From Akkermansiaceae bacterium (GTDB lineage: Bacteria > Verrucomicrobiota > Verrucomicrobiia > Verrucomicrobiales > Akkermansiaceae): a stretch of 64,000 nucleotides of DNA. This document shows, one piece after another, positions 1 through 8,369 of the stretch. The DNA lies in NCBI GenBank assembly GCA_905181965.1, contig CAJIZY010000014.1, positions 1-64,000 of the forward strand. The letters are read 5' to 3'. The notes below the pieces were generated by a model. The model was not told the DNA's origin, ran no database searches, and was given only the letters and a program-made list of their open reading frames with translations. The position numbers and the translations under genes were made by a program. Each line of letters starts with the position of its first letter. Within the stretch, counting starts at the first letter, position 1.

Positions 1-473
1 CGCTGCGCGGCCCAGTGACTGCACTTCAGCTTCAGTTCGTTGAATGCATAAGCTGTGATTGCAGCGACCATTTTTTTAAAGAGTCCTTGTCCGCGCAGCT
101 TATTGGAGATGGAACAAGAGACTAGATGTCCACGCTCTTCATTGCTTTGTATGATAAATTCCCAGCGGCCAGCGAGGTCCATGACCTTGGTCATTTCTAA
201 TCTGATTTCTTTCTCTCTAAATCCATCCCTCTCAAGAACTGTTTCTATTGCGGTTGCGTGACCGTGGAAAATTTTCGACCTATTTTTTGTCTGTGACGAT
301 ATAGGCCAGTGAAACGTTTTAAGAACAGGTCTTTCCTGGAGCTTAGCGGCTTGCGTGAGGAGGATTCGTTTCTTGTATTCTCCAGAGTTCAGAAATTTGA
401 CAAGTAGCTCTTCTCCATATTTTTGTTTTTGAATTAGGGGCATTAATTTTACGCCGCTCAAATGTGGATTCAT
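1..473 (-). CDS. Partial hypothetical protein, C-terminus off the left edge (possible GNAT-like fold)
   Basis: Reading the minus strand from an ATG at 471-473 to base 1 gives 157 codons with no stop, so this is the 5' part of a gene truncated by the window edge. I do not recognise the family with certainty. Near the visible end the segment RGQGLFKKMVAA followed by AYAFNEL resembles the acetyl-CoA-binding loop and following helix of RimJ/RimL-type GNAT acetyltransferases, which is only a weak hint. The N-terminal half is basic and has no signal peptide. It is transcribed away from the decayed integrase zone, and nothing downstream is visible. It could equally be an unrelated hypothetical protein. 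Confidence 0.55.
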   Translation of the reverse strand, partial: MNPHLSGVKLMPLIQKQKYGEELLVKFLNSGEYKKRILLTQAAKLQERPVLKTFHWPISSQTKNRSKIFHGHATAIETVLERDGFREKEIRLEMTKVMDLAGRWEFIIQSNEERGHLVSCSISNKLRGQGLFKKMVAAITAYAFNELKLKCSHWAAQ

Positions 474-743
474 AAATCCTTTTTACACCTGATGAGGCAT
501 TCTTATGAACTGCCGCCCTGCATTTTTATTAATTTTTATTCAGGGACGATAATTTCCCCGGCTCGCGATAAGGCCTTACCGATGACAGAGCCTTGATTGG
601 GAATCGTTGAGCTTACAGGGATACCGCTTTACATCTTTTTTTAATAAGCGGGTGATTTGGCGATTCTTTAAATTTTATTGATTTTTTTTCATTTAAATTG
701 CGGAAGCCTTACATGTTTTCGAAGGCTAGGTGTAAAGCTTGTT

Positions 744-914
744 ATGCCAGAGAATCTCATACTTCGCCGTAAAGCTGGAAGGCCCAAAGGAGCAGCCAGC
801 ACAACCCAAGTCAGAATGCTAGAGCTGCTACGAGTTCTCAGTCCAGAGGCTATGGTCACAGTCGGCAAAAAATTTGCCGATTCTCTCGGCATCAAAAAAA
901 CTGAGGGCGAGTAG
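744..914 (+). CDS. Small basic protein with AT-hook-like motif
   Basis: This is a 56-residue ORF if started at the ATG at 744. An in-frame upstream start at 678 would add an N-terminus of poor coding character. Residues around RRKAGRPKGA match the AT-hook core (GRP flanked by basic residues), a minor-groove DNA-binding element. The rest is a short helix-rich tail ending GIKKTEGE. There is no clear Shine-Dalgarno sequence. It sits among decayed mobile-element genes, so it may be a small element-encoded DNA-binding protein or a fortuitous ORF. No function is assigned. Confidence 0.35.
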   Translation: MPENLILRRKAGRPKGAASTTQVRMLELLRVLSPEAMVTVGKKFADSLGIKKTEGE

Positions 915-1114
915 AATTCTACTCTGTGCCTCATATTATCACTAAGCATTAAGGTCTCCGCCTGAGACTGATCAACCTTTGAGAGTGGACGGCAGGGGAT
1001 TTTGCGACCCCCATTTGCGGTTCAGAAAACACTTTAGGAAGAGACGCAGGGCTTTGATTCTAATGCGACAGCTATCTACAAACGTTAAGCCTTTATAAGC
1101 TATTTAAACACAAG

Positions 1115-1586
1115 ATGAGAAACGAAGCCTATAGAGAACAACTCAATCTAATCAAATGGCTGGCTTCTAATAACGAGTTCCACCTCTTTTTTACGATGCG
1201 CGACATTCGTCCCAAGTCCTCGTACAATAGATTCTCTTCCACTGCCCCGAATGAATCTGGCTATTTGTATCGAGCCAAGAGTGCGAAGGGCCTTATCCAA
1301 ACATTCAAGGCATCGTATAAGATTCGTGGTGGAAGGGAATCGCGAGCCTGAGTTTCATCATTTATTAATTCACGAAGCTGGCGTTGGGCGCAGTCATTTT
1401 TTGAAAGAGAATTGTGGTCACATACATCTTGCGATTGGTTTCAAGCGCAGCAGCCGTTTCTATGACGACCCAGCCGCTCACATGGCGGAGTTCATGGTGA
1501 GAGTGAAAGGCGGCACTGGGCCTGATTCTGGCCGCAAATGGGATTGGTTCCCATCGGTGGTGCGACTTCTGTTCCTCCTTAGGTAA
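1115..1586 (+). pseudogene. Frameshifted remnant resembling an HUH replication initiator
   Basis: Two overlapping reading frames make sense only as one protein. Frame one (1115-1351) begins MRNEAYREQL and contains a beta-strand-like segment FHLFFTMRDI. The second frame takes over near 1310-1330 with IRFVVEGNREP and continues to the stop at 1584-1586, including CGHIHLAIGF. A hydrophobic FFT-type motif followed by an HxH inside a beta strand is the layout of rolling-circle HUH Rep endonucleases. I see no convincing YxxxK catalytic motif, so the family call is tentative. The single shift could be decay or a sequencing indel. The neighbouring integrase remnant supports a former mobile element. 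Confidence 0.35.
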
Positions 1587-1710
1587 TCAAAACACCAATT
1601 ATTTGATTCAAGACTCATAAAAAGGTAGCGGCCTATATGGCAAAACCTGAATTAGGTAGTTTGAATGGTGGATGTTTTTCCAAGCAACCCGATTTCTCAA
1701 CTCTCCCTAA

Positions 1711-3221
1711 TCAGCCTACGGCTAAAGACCTCTTTCTCCCTCCTCTGGGGGTGATGTGATGAGGCATATTTTGAGTTCGGTTCCGGCGTAGATTACGTCT
1801 CATCCCAATCAATCTCATCGGATCGATACTCTTCCTTATACCTTCGAACGATGTTCTATTCCATCGGGGTCGAACAAGTCTGCGGGTGACATCATTCCAT
1901 CCAACGATACTTACAGGATCAATTCTGAAGAATTCCTCGGCCTCTGGTCTGCTTAACATTAGATTCTGGTAATCTCGCATCGCGACACCTTCCGTGTGCG
2001 CACAATGCTTATGCCAGTAAGATGAATCCCTCGGATAAGCTTTTATCGCAGCAGAAACGAATGTGTGTCGGATGTCGTTCTTCTCGAACTCGAACTTTTT
2101 TCTGATCCTCTTCATATAAGTCGGTGAGAACCAGATATCTCCTTCGTTTGGTAGTCGCTCTCCCTTTCAATCCTTCGAAGTAGTATCTCAACCATTGATA
2201 TCCGACCTTATGAAGATCTGCTGGAGTCGGATGGTCTTTTTTTCCTCGCCGTCGCCCCTGCTCGTCGAAAGCTGGAATAGTAAACAAGTATCCATCTGAC
2301 ACTTCTGAAGGCTCTGACCAGTTTTTAAATTGGCTCCAATTTAATCTTCGGTGAGCCTTATCCCAGTAGCCTATTTCTGATTGCCTCCTTCCAGAGAAGT
2401 ATACCAATGCGAGATATGGAAGTAGGTCATGGAACTCCCCCTTTTTTCTCTTATCTTTGATTACTGGATTATTTTCTGCGTCTTCGCATAAAAACTTAAA
2501 CAGGGATCTTACTTTATCGGGAGTCTGGTAGGTTATTTTTGCCGTCGGGTCTCTCTTATAACGATGATTTCTCGGAAGGTCTTGAAGCGGGTTGGTAGAC
2601 GGCAGGAGAGAGCCTTGCTCGATTGTGTTTAATCACGTCAGCGCAAAATGTCCGCAGCATCATTGCCTCTGCCGATCGTGTGGAGGCTCCCATGGGCCTT
2701 CCCAGCCATGGGTCTTCAGCTCATTCAGATGATTATCGCAGAATTCAAACCACCCTTCTTTGGTAGATTCTACAAAGAATGTCCCATCGAAAAGCTCTCC
2801 TACTGATTTATTTAGCACACTCTCTATGCTTACCTGTCTTGTTTCTTCTGGAACTCCTTTAGCAGCTCTTTCGAATAATCTTTTGATGGCTCGTTCCTCT
2901 TTTCTAAGTTCTTTCGCCGAAAACGGTCCCTAGTCCTCGATTCTTAGCATCTGGAGTCCTTCTGTATTCGTGGAACCAAGCTATAGATTCTTTGATCGAG
3001 GGTAATTTCTCTCTAAGTGACTTCAGTCTCAAAGATTCTAATCCTGCTGCCACAACCTCACCAAACTCGAATTTAGGTGCTTTTTTATGTCTGCTGTAAA
3101 ATGCTGCTCTAGCTCGATCTGCGGCGTGGAGCTGGGGATCAGGGATGTCAACAAGGAGGACGGGAGCTTCCTTTAGGTAAAGTTTCGCCAACTTTTCGAG
3201 ACGAGGTGTCCCTGCTTCCAA
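1711..3221 (-). pseudogene. Tyrosine recombinase / phage-type integrase, broken by several frameshifts
   Basis: Consecutive minus-strand frames form one integrase. The N-terminal SAM-like region is at 3221-2904. A second segment at about 2945-2640 contains GWFEFCDNHLNELK and ends in a stop after RQRQ. A catalytic-domain segment at about 2590-2009 carries box I as SGRRQSEI. The last segment, 2115-1711, has box II DIRHTF (near 2070), HTEG (near 1998) and the putative nucleophile in RDYQN (Tyr near 1971). The shifts lie near 2930, 2620 and 2100. An in-frame TGA at 3237-3239 also separates a possible basic N-terminus starting at 3281. With this many breaks it is probably a true pseudogene marking an old insertion, although part of the damage could be sequencing error. 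Confidence 0.7.
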
Positions 3222-3429
3222 GGTTCCTGCTGTTTTTCACTGTTCCTTGGTTGGGATCTTTCGCTTTCTTGCTCTCACCATGAATTTCCCGCTCGCTGTC
3301 TTCTCGACAACGCCCACAGCGTTGCTAAAAAAGCTCTGGGAATTCCTTTTCTTCAGGGATTTGGATTTATTGTGTAAAAATTGTAAAAGCCTCACCAAAA
3401 ACTATTAACGCTTCAAAAACTCGCCCTTC

Positions 3430-4968
3430 ATGAAAAAATTCCAATTTCTCTTCATCTTTTTGTTTTTCAACGCTTTACAGGCAAAAAATCAGCCAAATAT
3501 CATGGTGTTTTTAGTGGATGATATGGGTGTGATGGACACCTCGGTGGCATTTTTGACGGATAGCAAAGGAAACCCGAAGCGCTACCCGCTGAACAAATTT
3601 TATCGGACGCCATCTATGGAACGGCTGGCGAAGCAAGGTGTGAGATTTAATCAGTTCTATGCCATGAGTGTGTGTTCACCTTCTCGGATCTCTCTGTTGA
3701 CCGGGCAGAATGCGGCCCGACATGGCGCAACGAATTGGATTAACCCATCGTCGAATAATCGAGGTAAATTTGGTCCTCAGGAGTGGAATTGGAAGGGACT
3801 GAAGAAAGGGGAGGTGACCTTGCCTGGCGTTTTGGCTCAGGAAGGATATCGGACGATTCACGTGGGAAAAGCTCATCTTGGGCCGAAGGGAAGCGAGGGC
3901 GAGGAGCCTTTGAACGTTGGCTTTGAGGAGAATGTGGGTGGGGCGGCTTTTGGGGCGCCTGGCAGTTATTATGGCAAGGCAGGGTATGGAGCGTTGACCA
4001 AGAGAAGGTCGCACGCGGTCCCGCATTTGAAACAGTATCACGGGAGCGAGACATTTTTGACAGAGGCGCTGACGTTGGAAGCGAAGAAGCGGGTTGCTCA
4101 GTCAGTGAAGGATGGAAAGCCTTTCTTTCTTCACTTTGCTCATTACGCGGTGCACGCCCCTTTCCACTCAGATCCGCGGTTTGCGAAGAATTATGAGAGG
4201 TCCGGGAAGCCTAAAAATGCGCAGGCTTTTGCGACCTTGATTGAAGGCATGGATAAGTCGCTGGGAGACATGCTGGATTGTTTCGAAGAGCTGGGAGTGG
4301 CGGAGAATACGCTTGTCATTTTCCTTGGTGACAATGGTTCTGATGCCCCTTTGGGACATCAACACGAGGTGGCTTGTGCGGCACCGTTGCGGGGTAAAAA
4401 GGGTGCGCATTATGAGGGTGGAATGCGTGTGCCCTTCATCGCGTCATGGGCGAAGCGGAACGATGACTTGGCGGCCCAGAAAGCTCTGGCAATCCCGGCA
4501 GGTGTGATTCAGCCGCAGGTTGCTTCGGTAGAGGATATCTTCCCGACGTTACTAAAAGCGGTGGGAGCAAAGAAACCTGAGCATCATAAAATCGATGGAT
4601 CCATGTTACAAACCCTGTTGACGGGTGAGGGAGATGGCGCGCGCAAAGAGCAATTCTTGATGCACTATCCACACGGGCCACATCGCAGCAACTATTTCAC
4701 GGTGTGGCGTGATGGCGATTATAAGGTGATTTATCATGCACTGCCTGAGACGAAGACCACAGGCAACCGGGTACAGTTTAGTGGTGGAAATTATGAGGTT
4801 TATCATCTGGCGAACGATCCATTCGAGGAGCGGAACTTGGCGGCTGTAAAATCGACTTTGCTGAAAAAGATGATGGCCGATATGATCCAGGAGCTCGAGA
4901 AATGTGGGGCAAATTATCCGGTTGATGACTCTGGCAAGGAGGTAAAGCCAAAGATCCCTGGGAAGTAA
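3430..4968 (+). CDS. Arylsulfatase A-family sulfatase, exported
   Basis: This 512-residue protein belongs to the formylglycine-dependent (type I) sulfatases, which hydrolyse sulfate esters. Residues 1-18 form a signal peptide. The metal-binding pair is Asp30-Asp31 in LVDDMG, and the maturation motif is Cys82-Ser-Pro-Ser-Arg86 followed by LLTG, where Cys82 would be converted to formylglycine. The downstream LGDNGSDAP segment supplies further metal ligands. Length and architecture are complete. Substrate specificity cannot be read from sequence, but algal sulfated glycans are typical for this phylum. It precedes the exopolysaccharide locus and is separated from it by two palindromes, so it is probably not part of that transcription unit. 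Confidence 0.9.
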   Translation: MKKFQFLFIFLFFNALQAKNQPNIMVFLVDDMGVMDTSVAFLTDSKGNPKRYPLNKFYRTPSMERLAKQGVRFNQFYAMSVCSPSRISLLTGQNAARHGATNWINPSSNNRGKFGPQEWNWKGLKKGEVTLPGVLAQEGYRTIHVGKAHLGPKGSEGEEPLNVGFEENVGGAAFGAPGSYYGKAGYGALTKRRSHAVPHLKQYHGSETFLTEALTLEAKKRVAQSVKDGKPFFLHFAHYAVHAPFHSDPRFAKNYERSGKPKNAQAFATLIEGMDKSLGDMLDCFEELGVAENTLVIFLGDNGSDAPLGHQHEVACAAPLRGKKGAHYEGGMRVPFIASWAKRNDDLAAQKALAIPAGVIQPQVASVEDIFPTLLKAVGAKKPEHHKIDGSMLQTLLTGEGDGARKEQFLMHYPHGPHRSNYFTVWRDGDYKVIYHALPETKTTGNRVQFSGGNYEVYHLANDPFEERNLAAVKSTLLKKMMADMIQELEKCGANYPVDDSGKEVKPKIPGK

Positions 4969-4973
4969 GTTAA

Positions 4974-4989
4974 TTCATTTTAAATTGAA
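4974..4989. promoter_or_regulatory. Candidate operator palindrome upstream of the regulator gene
   Basis: TTCATTTTAAATTGAA is symmetric at 14 of 16 positions and lies 30 bp before the regulator start. A near copy overlaps the end of the next gene at 6085-6102. An AT-rich palindrome in front of a wHTH regulator suggests autoregulation. The assignment is inferred from symmetry and repetition only. Confidence 0.4.
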
Positions 4990-4994
4990 CACTA

Positions 4995-5010
4995 GTAGTT
5001 TTTAAACTAC
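4995..5010. promoter_or_regulatory. Second inverted repeat just upstream of the regulator start
   Basis: GTAGTTTTTAAACTAC is a perfect 7-2-7 inverted repeat nine bases before the ATG at 5020. It could be a second operator half-site pair or overlap the promoter or ribosome-loading region. No run of T follows, so it does not look like a terminator for the sulfatase gene. Confidence 0.35.
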
Positions 5011-5019
5011 AATTACGTC

Positions 5020-5520
5020 ATGTCTGGCGAGGTGGGTGAAAAAACTGGTTTGAGCGAATTTGAAGCTCAGGTCATTGGTTTCTTTTGTGATGGGGTCAAG
5101 ATGCTAGGTCTTCCAAAGTCAATTGGGGAGATCTACGGTCTTCTTTATGTCACGCAAGAGGCTCTGTCGCTGGACGACTTGGTGAGCCGTCTGGGAATTA
5201 GTAAAGGTTCTACAAGCCAAGGACTTAAAATGCTTCGAAAGCTGGGTGCGGTCCGGGAAGTCGAGGGAGAACTCGGTCGCCGGGTGTATTACGAGCCTGA
5301 TGTGGAACTCAAGCAATTGGTGGGAGGATTCATAAAGGAGCAGGTGAGGCCGCACCTAGCGAGTGGTGAGGAGAAACTCGCAAATTTGAAAGCGATGGTC
5401 CACAAAATGCCCGGTGATGCGAAGTCGGACTTTTATGCGGGGCGGTTGGAGAGATTGGGCCGGTGGTCGAAGCGGTCGCGCATTTTATTGCCAATCATCC
5501 AGAAATTTCTAGGCCGCTAA
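5020..5520 (+). CDS. GbsR/MarR-like winged-helix transcriptional regulator
   Basis: The 166-residue protein has a winged helix-turn-helix at roughly residues 25-95. It includes SIGEIYGLLY, then a recognition-helix region LGISKGSTSQGLKMLRKLG and a wing with GELGRRVYY. This matches the GbsR branch of MarR-like regulators, which tend to be dimeric DNA binders. The C-terminal helices would dimerise. It is followed after 4 bp by an RfaH-like NusG paralog and is flanked by two similar palindromes (4974-4989 and 6085-6102), so it probably controls itself and the polysaccharide locus. No ligand can be inferred. An alternative name is HTH-domain regulator of the PadR/MarR type. Confidence 0.75.
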   Translation: MSGEVGEKTGLSEFEAQVIGFFCDGVKMLGLPKSIGEIYGLLYVTQEALSLDDLVSRLGISKGSTSQGLKMLRKLGAVREVEGELGRRVYYEPDVELKQLVGGFIKEQVRPHLASGEEKLANLKAMVHKMPGDAKSDFYAGRLERLGRWSKRSRILLPIIQKFLGR

Positions 5521-5524
5521 ACTT

Positions 5525-6085
5525 ATGAACGATCAAGCAGCTTGGTATGTTCTTAGAACGCAGTTGAAGCGCGAGAAATTGGCGGCGGCTAATTTGCGAC
5601 GACTTGATGGAGTGGAGGTTTTTTTGCCGCGTCTTAAATATCAAAAAACGACGCGGCGAGGCCGGGTGTGGTGGATAGAACCTTTGTTTCCTGGTTATTT
5701 ATTGGCGCGTTTTTCACTGGTTGAGATGGGCAGAGCAGTCACATATGCGGGAGGGGTGAGCAAGATTATTGGCTTCGGAGGCAAGGTCCCAGAGGTGCCA
5801 GCAGATTTCGTGAAGAGCCTTCAAGAGGAGGTGGCGAAGGTAGATTCTGGTGACGAGGAAATTGTGGTGGATTGGAAGGTCGCAGCTGGGGAGGAAGTTG
5901 AAATTGCGGAAGGTCCCTTTAAAGGAATGTCGGGTGAAGTGGTTGAGGTGAGGCCTGGAGGTGAACGGGTGGGGTTATTGTTAGAATTTTTAGGAGAGCA
6001 ACAAACTATCGAGGTCAGTCTGTATTCCTTAATTTTAGCGGGGCCAGAGATTCCCGCGGGTTGGCAGGAAGGAGACTCCACCTAG
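5525..6085 (+). CDS. RfaH-like NusG paralog (specialised transcription antiterminator)
   Basis: This 186-residue protein has an N-terminal NGN domain (about 1-110) opening with AWYVLRTQLKREKLAAANL and carrying the family signature EPLFPGYLLARF and GGVSKIIGFG. A KOW domain (about 120-175) with AEGPFKGMSGEV follows. E. coli RfaH has the equivalent EPLFPNYLF and RGVSHFVRFG segments, so the resemblance is to RfaH-type paralogs and not to housekeeping NusG. Such proteins join RNA polymerase at ops sites and suppress termination and pausing in long polysaccharide operons. An ops-like element lies 120 bp downstream of its stop, before a locus of about 26 kb, which strongly supports this role. It is translationally close to the upstream regulator. 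Confidence 0.85.
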   Translation: MNDQAAWYVLRTQLKREKLAAANLRRLDGVEVFLPRLKYQKTTRRGRVWWIEPLFPGYLLARFSLVEMGRAVTYAGGVSKIIGFGGKVPEVPADFVKSLQEEVAKVDSGDEEIVVDWKVAAGEEVEIAEGPFKGMSGEVVEVRPGGERVGLLLEFLGEQQTIEVSLYSLILAGPEIPAGWQEGDST

Positions 6086-6102
6086 TTCATTTTTAATTGA
6101 AC
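6085..6102. promoter_or_regulatory. Candidate operator palindrome, second copy
   Basis: GTTCATTTTTAATTGAAC is symmetric at 14 of 18 positions. It shares the TTCATTTT...ATTGAAC core with the site at 4974-4989 and overlaps the last base of the antiterminator gene. Its location upstream of the sugar biosynthesis genes suggests the regulator acts at two points. This is inference from repetition. Confidence 0.4.
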
Positions 6103-6205
6103 AAAATTCGGTTTTATGCGTCTCTCTCTAAACAGCTCGGATGTTTACTCGTCTTAGTCCATTCAATAACCCTCAAAAAGGTTTCACTTTCGGCGTAAGT
6201 GACTG

Positions 6206-6222
6206 ACCAAGGGCGGTAGCGT
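6206..6222 (+). promoter_or_regulatory. ops / JUMPstart-like RfaH recruitment element
   Basis: ACCAAGGGCGGTAGCGT contains GGCGGTAGCGT, the core of the enterobacterial ops element, together with the preceding CCAAGG also found in JUMPstart sequences (known from memory). It lies on the coding strand in the 199-bp leader between the RfaH-like gene and fcl, 62 bp before the fcl start. This is the expected position for loading an RfaH-type factor onto paused RNA polymerase. The GC-GGTA-GC hairpin core that the exposed non-template strand forms is preserved. Confidence 0.7.
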
Positions 6223-6284
6223 TTTTAGGCTTAAAATTTTCAATTTGATAAGCCGCCAATATTAAATATTCGCATCTCTTAACT

Positions 6285-7220
6285 ATGAAAATCTTTATTG
6301 CAGGTCATCGAGGAATGGTTGGATCGGCCTTGGTTCGGGAAGCCCAGCTTCGTGGTGGTTATGAAATCTTAACGGCTGGGCGGGAGGAACTTGACCTCCT
6401 CAATCAAGCGGAGTGCCGAGCGTGGCTTGAGGATCAAAAGCCCGATCAGATCATCATTGCAGCCGCAAAAGTGGGCGGGATCCATGCGAACGCGACTTAT
6501 CCGGCGGAGTTCATTTATGAGAATCTCACGATTGCCACTCATCTGATCGAAGGGTCTCGGCAAGCTGGGGTCGAGAGAGTCCTTTTCTTGGGTAGTTCGT
6601 GTATTTACCCCAAGATGGCTCCTCAGCCGATGCCGGAAGATTGCCTTTTGACGAGCCCGCTGGAAGTTTCCAACGAAGCCTACGCAGTAGCCAAGATCGC
6701 AGGGCTTAAAATGTGCCAGCACTACCGAGCTCAATATGGATTAAAGTATCACTCGGCAATGCCAACCAATCTCTACGGACCGGGAGACAACTACCATCCC
6801 GAGAATTCCCATGTCATTCCCGCTTTAATTCGACGCTTTCATGAGGCGAAGGAGCGGGGTGATTCGGAGGTGGTGATCTGGGGGAGCGGCACGCCTCGTC
6901 GTGAGTTTCTCCATGTTGATGATCTCGCGGCAGCTTGTTTCCACCTTCTTGATTTAGAGGATCCACCTGATTGGGTTAATTTAGGAGTGGGGAAAGATGT
7001 GACGATTCTTGAGCTAGCTAGCCTGGTGGCGAACACGGTGGGTTTTGAGGGGGAGATTGAGACTGACCCTTCTAAGCCGGATGGCACTCCTCGAAAGCTT
7101 TTGGATGTGTCGCGGTTGACGGAGAGCGGATGGAAAGCAGGGATCTCGTTAGAGGATGGTTTAGTGAATGCTTACGATGATTTTCTTCAAGCATTAGGCG
7201 ACGGGGTCGCACGACTTTAA
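6285..7220 (+). CDS. fcl: GDP-L-fucose synthase
   Basis: Fcl carries out the epimerase/reductase step converting GDP-4-keto-6-deoxy-mannose to GDP-L-fucose with NADPH. The 311-residue protein has the Rossmann glycine motif GHRGMVGSA at residues 7-15, the family segment [11 protein letters not shown], the serine region [10 protein letters not shown] and the catalytic YAVAK (Tyr-x3-Lys). The length matches the family. It is the first gene after the ops-like leader and is followed after 11 bp by gmd, which supplies its substrate. The pair shows that the polymer, or a glycan made with it, contains L-fucose. The cytoplasmic location is inferred from the lack of a signal peptide. Confidence 0.95.
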   Translation: MKIFIAGHRGMVGSALVREAQLRGGYEILTAGREELDLLNQAECRAWLEDQKPDQIIIAAAKVGGIHANATYPAEFIYENLTIATHLIEGSRQAGVERVLFLGSSCIYPKMAPQPMPEDCLLTSPLEVSNEAYAVAKIAGLKMCQHYRAQYGLKYHSAMPTNLYGPGDNYHPENSHVIPALIRRFHEAKERGDSEVVIWGSGTPRREFLHVDDLAAACFHLLDLEDPPDWVNLGVGKDVTILELASLVANTVGFEGEIETDPSKPDGTPRKLLDVSRLTESGWKAGISLEDGLVNAYDDFLQALGDGVARL

Positions 7221-7231
7221 AAAAATAACTT

Positions 7232-8347
7232 ATGAAAAAAGCACTTATCACCGGAGTGACCGGACAAGATGGTTCGTATCTTGCAGAACTTCTGCTGGAA
7301 AAGGGTTATGAGGTCCATGGAATCAAGCGACGGGCTTCCTCTTTTAATACGGAGCGAATTGATCATATCTATGAAGATCCGCAGGTTGAGGATGGTCGCT
7401 TCAGATTACACTATGGCGATCTTTCTGATACCTCAAATTTAACGCGTATCATCAGCGAAGTAGAACCAGATGAGGTTTACAATCTGGGGGCCCAATCTCA
7501 CGTTGCAGTTTCCTTTGAGTCACCGGAATACACTGCGGATGTTGATGCTATCGGAACGCTTCGGCTCTTGGAAGCCATTCGATTTTTGGGCTTGGAGAAA
7601 AAGACCAGATTTTATCAAGCATCGACCTCTGAGCTTTATGGTCTGGTTCAGGAGGTGCCTCAAAAAGAGACAACCCCATTTTATCCCCGTTCACCGTATG
7701 CTGCGGCGAAGATGTATGCTTACTGGATCACAGTGAACTACCGCGAATCATATGGGATGTATGCCTGCAACGGAATCTTGTTTAACCACGAGTCGCCACG
7801 TCGCGGCGAAACTTTCGTAACTCGTAAGATTACCCGAGCACTCGCTAATATTTCGCAAGGAGTTCAAGCGTGCCTGTATCTTGGAAATATGGACGCTTTA
7901 CGCGATTGGGGGCATGCCAAAGATTATGTGAGGATGCAATGGATGATGCTCCAGCAGGACGAGCCTGATGATTTTGTGATTGCGACAGGAAAGCAGATTT
8001 CTGTCCGAGAGTTCGTTCAATTATCGGCTCGTGAAGCTGGGATCAAACTCGAATTTTCTGGCGAAGGAATTGATGAAATCGCGACGGTAAAATCGCGGGA
8101 TAGCGAGAAAGCACCCGCGGTGAATGAAGGTGACGTCATCGTGAAGGTGGATCCTCGCTATTTCCGCCCGGCGGAAGTGGAAACTCTTTTAGGTGACCCG
8201 ACTAAGGCCAAGGAAAAGCTGGGATGGGTCCCGGAAATCACAGTCGAAGAAATGTGTGCCGAAATGGTGGCGAACGACCTAGAAGTGGCTCGGCAACACG
8301 CTCTTCTGGTGGAACATGGCCACGCAGTTTCGATGTCGCAGGAATGA
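7232..8347 (+). CDS. gmd: GDP-mannose 4,6-dehydratase
   Basis: Gmd dehydrates GDP-D-mannose to GDP-4-keto-6-deoxy-D-mannose, the substrate of the preceding fcl product. The 371-residue SDR starts [20 protein letters not shown] with the NADP-binding GVTGQDG, then [15 protein letters not shown] (a dehydratase hallmark) and the catalytic region [10 protein letters not shown]. The C-terminal [16 protein letters not shown] segment, also typical of Gmd, is present. The length is normal. The order fcl-gmd, reverse to pathway order, is common in polysaccharide loci. No mannose-1-phosphate guanylyltransferase is visible in the window, so GDP-mannose must come from elsewhere in the genome. Confidence 0.95.
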   Translation: MKKALITGVTGQDGSYLAELLLEKGYEVHGIKRRASSFNTERIDHIYEDPQVEDGRFRLHYGDLSDTSNLTRIISEVEPDEVYNLGAQSHVAVSFESPEYTADVDAIGTLRLLEAIRFLGLEKKTRFYQASTSELYGLVQEVPQKETTPFYPRSPYAAAKMYAYWITVNYRESYGMYACNGILFNHESPRRGETFVTRKITRALANISQGVQACLYLGNMDALRDWGHAKDYVRMQWMMLQQDEPDDFVIATGKQISVREFVQLSAREAGIKLEFSGEGIDEIATVKSRDSEKAPAVNEGDVIVKVDPRYFRPAEVETLLGDPTKAKEKLGWVPEITVEEMCAEMVANDLEVARQHALLVEHGHAVSMSQE

Positions 8348-8369
8348 AGTTATTAAAAAAATTAACAAA

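Noticed and set aside
4995..5010. Terminator of the sulfatase gene
   Set aside because: The palindrome lacks GC stem and T-run, so an operator reading is more likely.
5821..6081. Ser/Pro/Thr-rich minus-strand frame opposite the antiterminator gene
   Set aside because: Low-complexity shadow of the KOW-domain coding sequence, no start signal.
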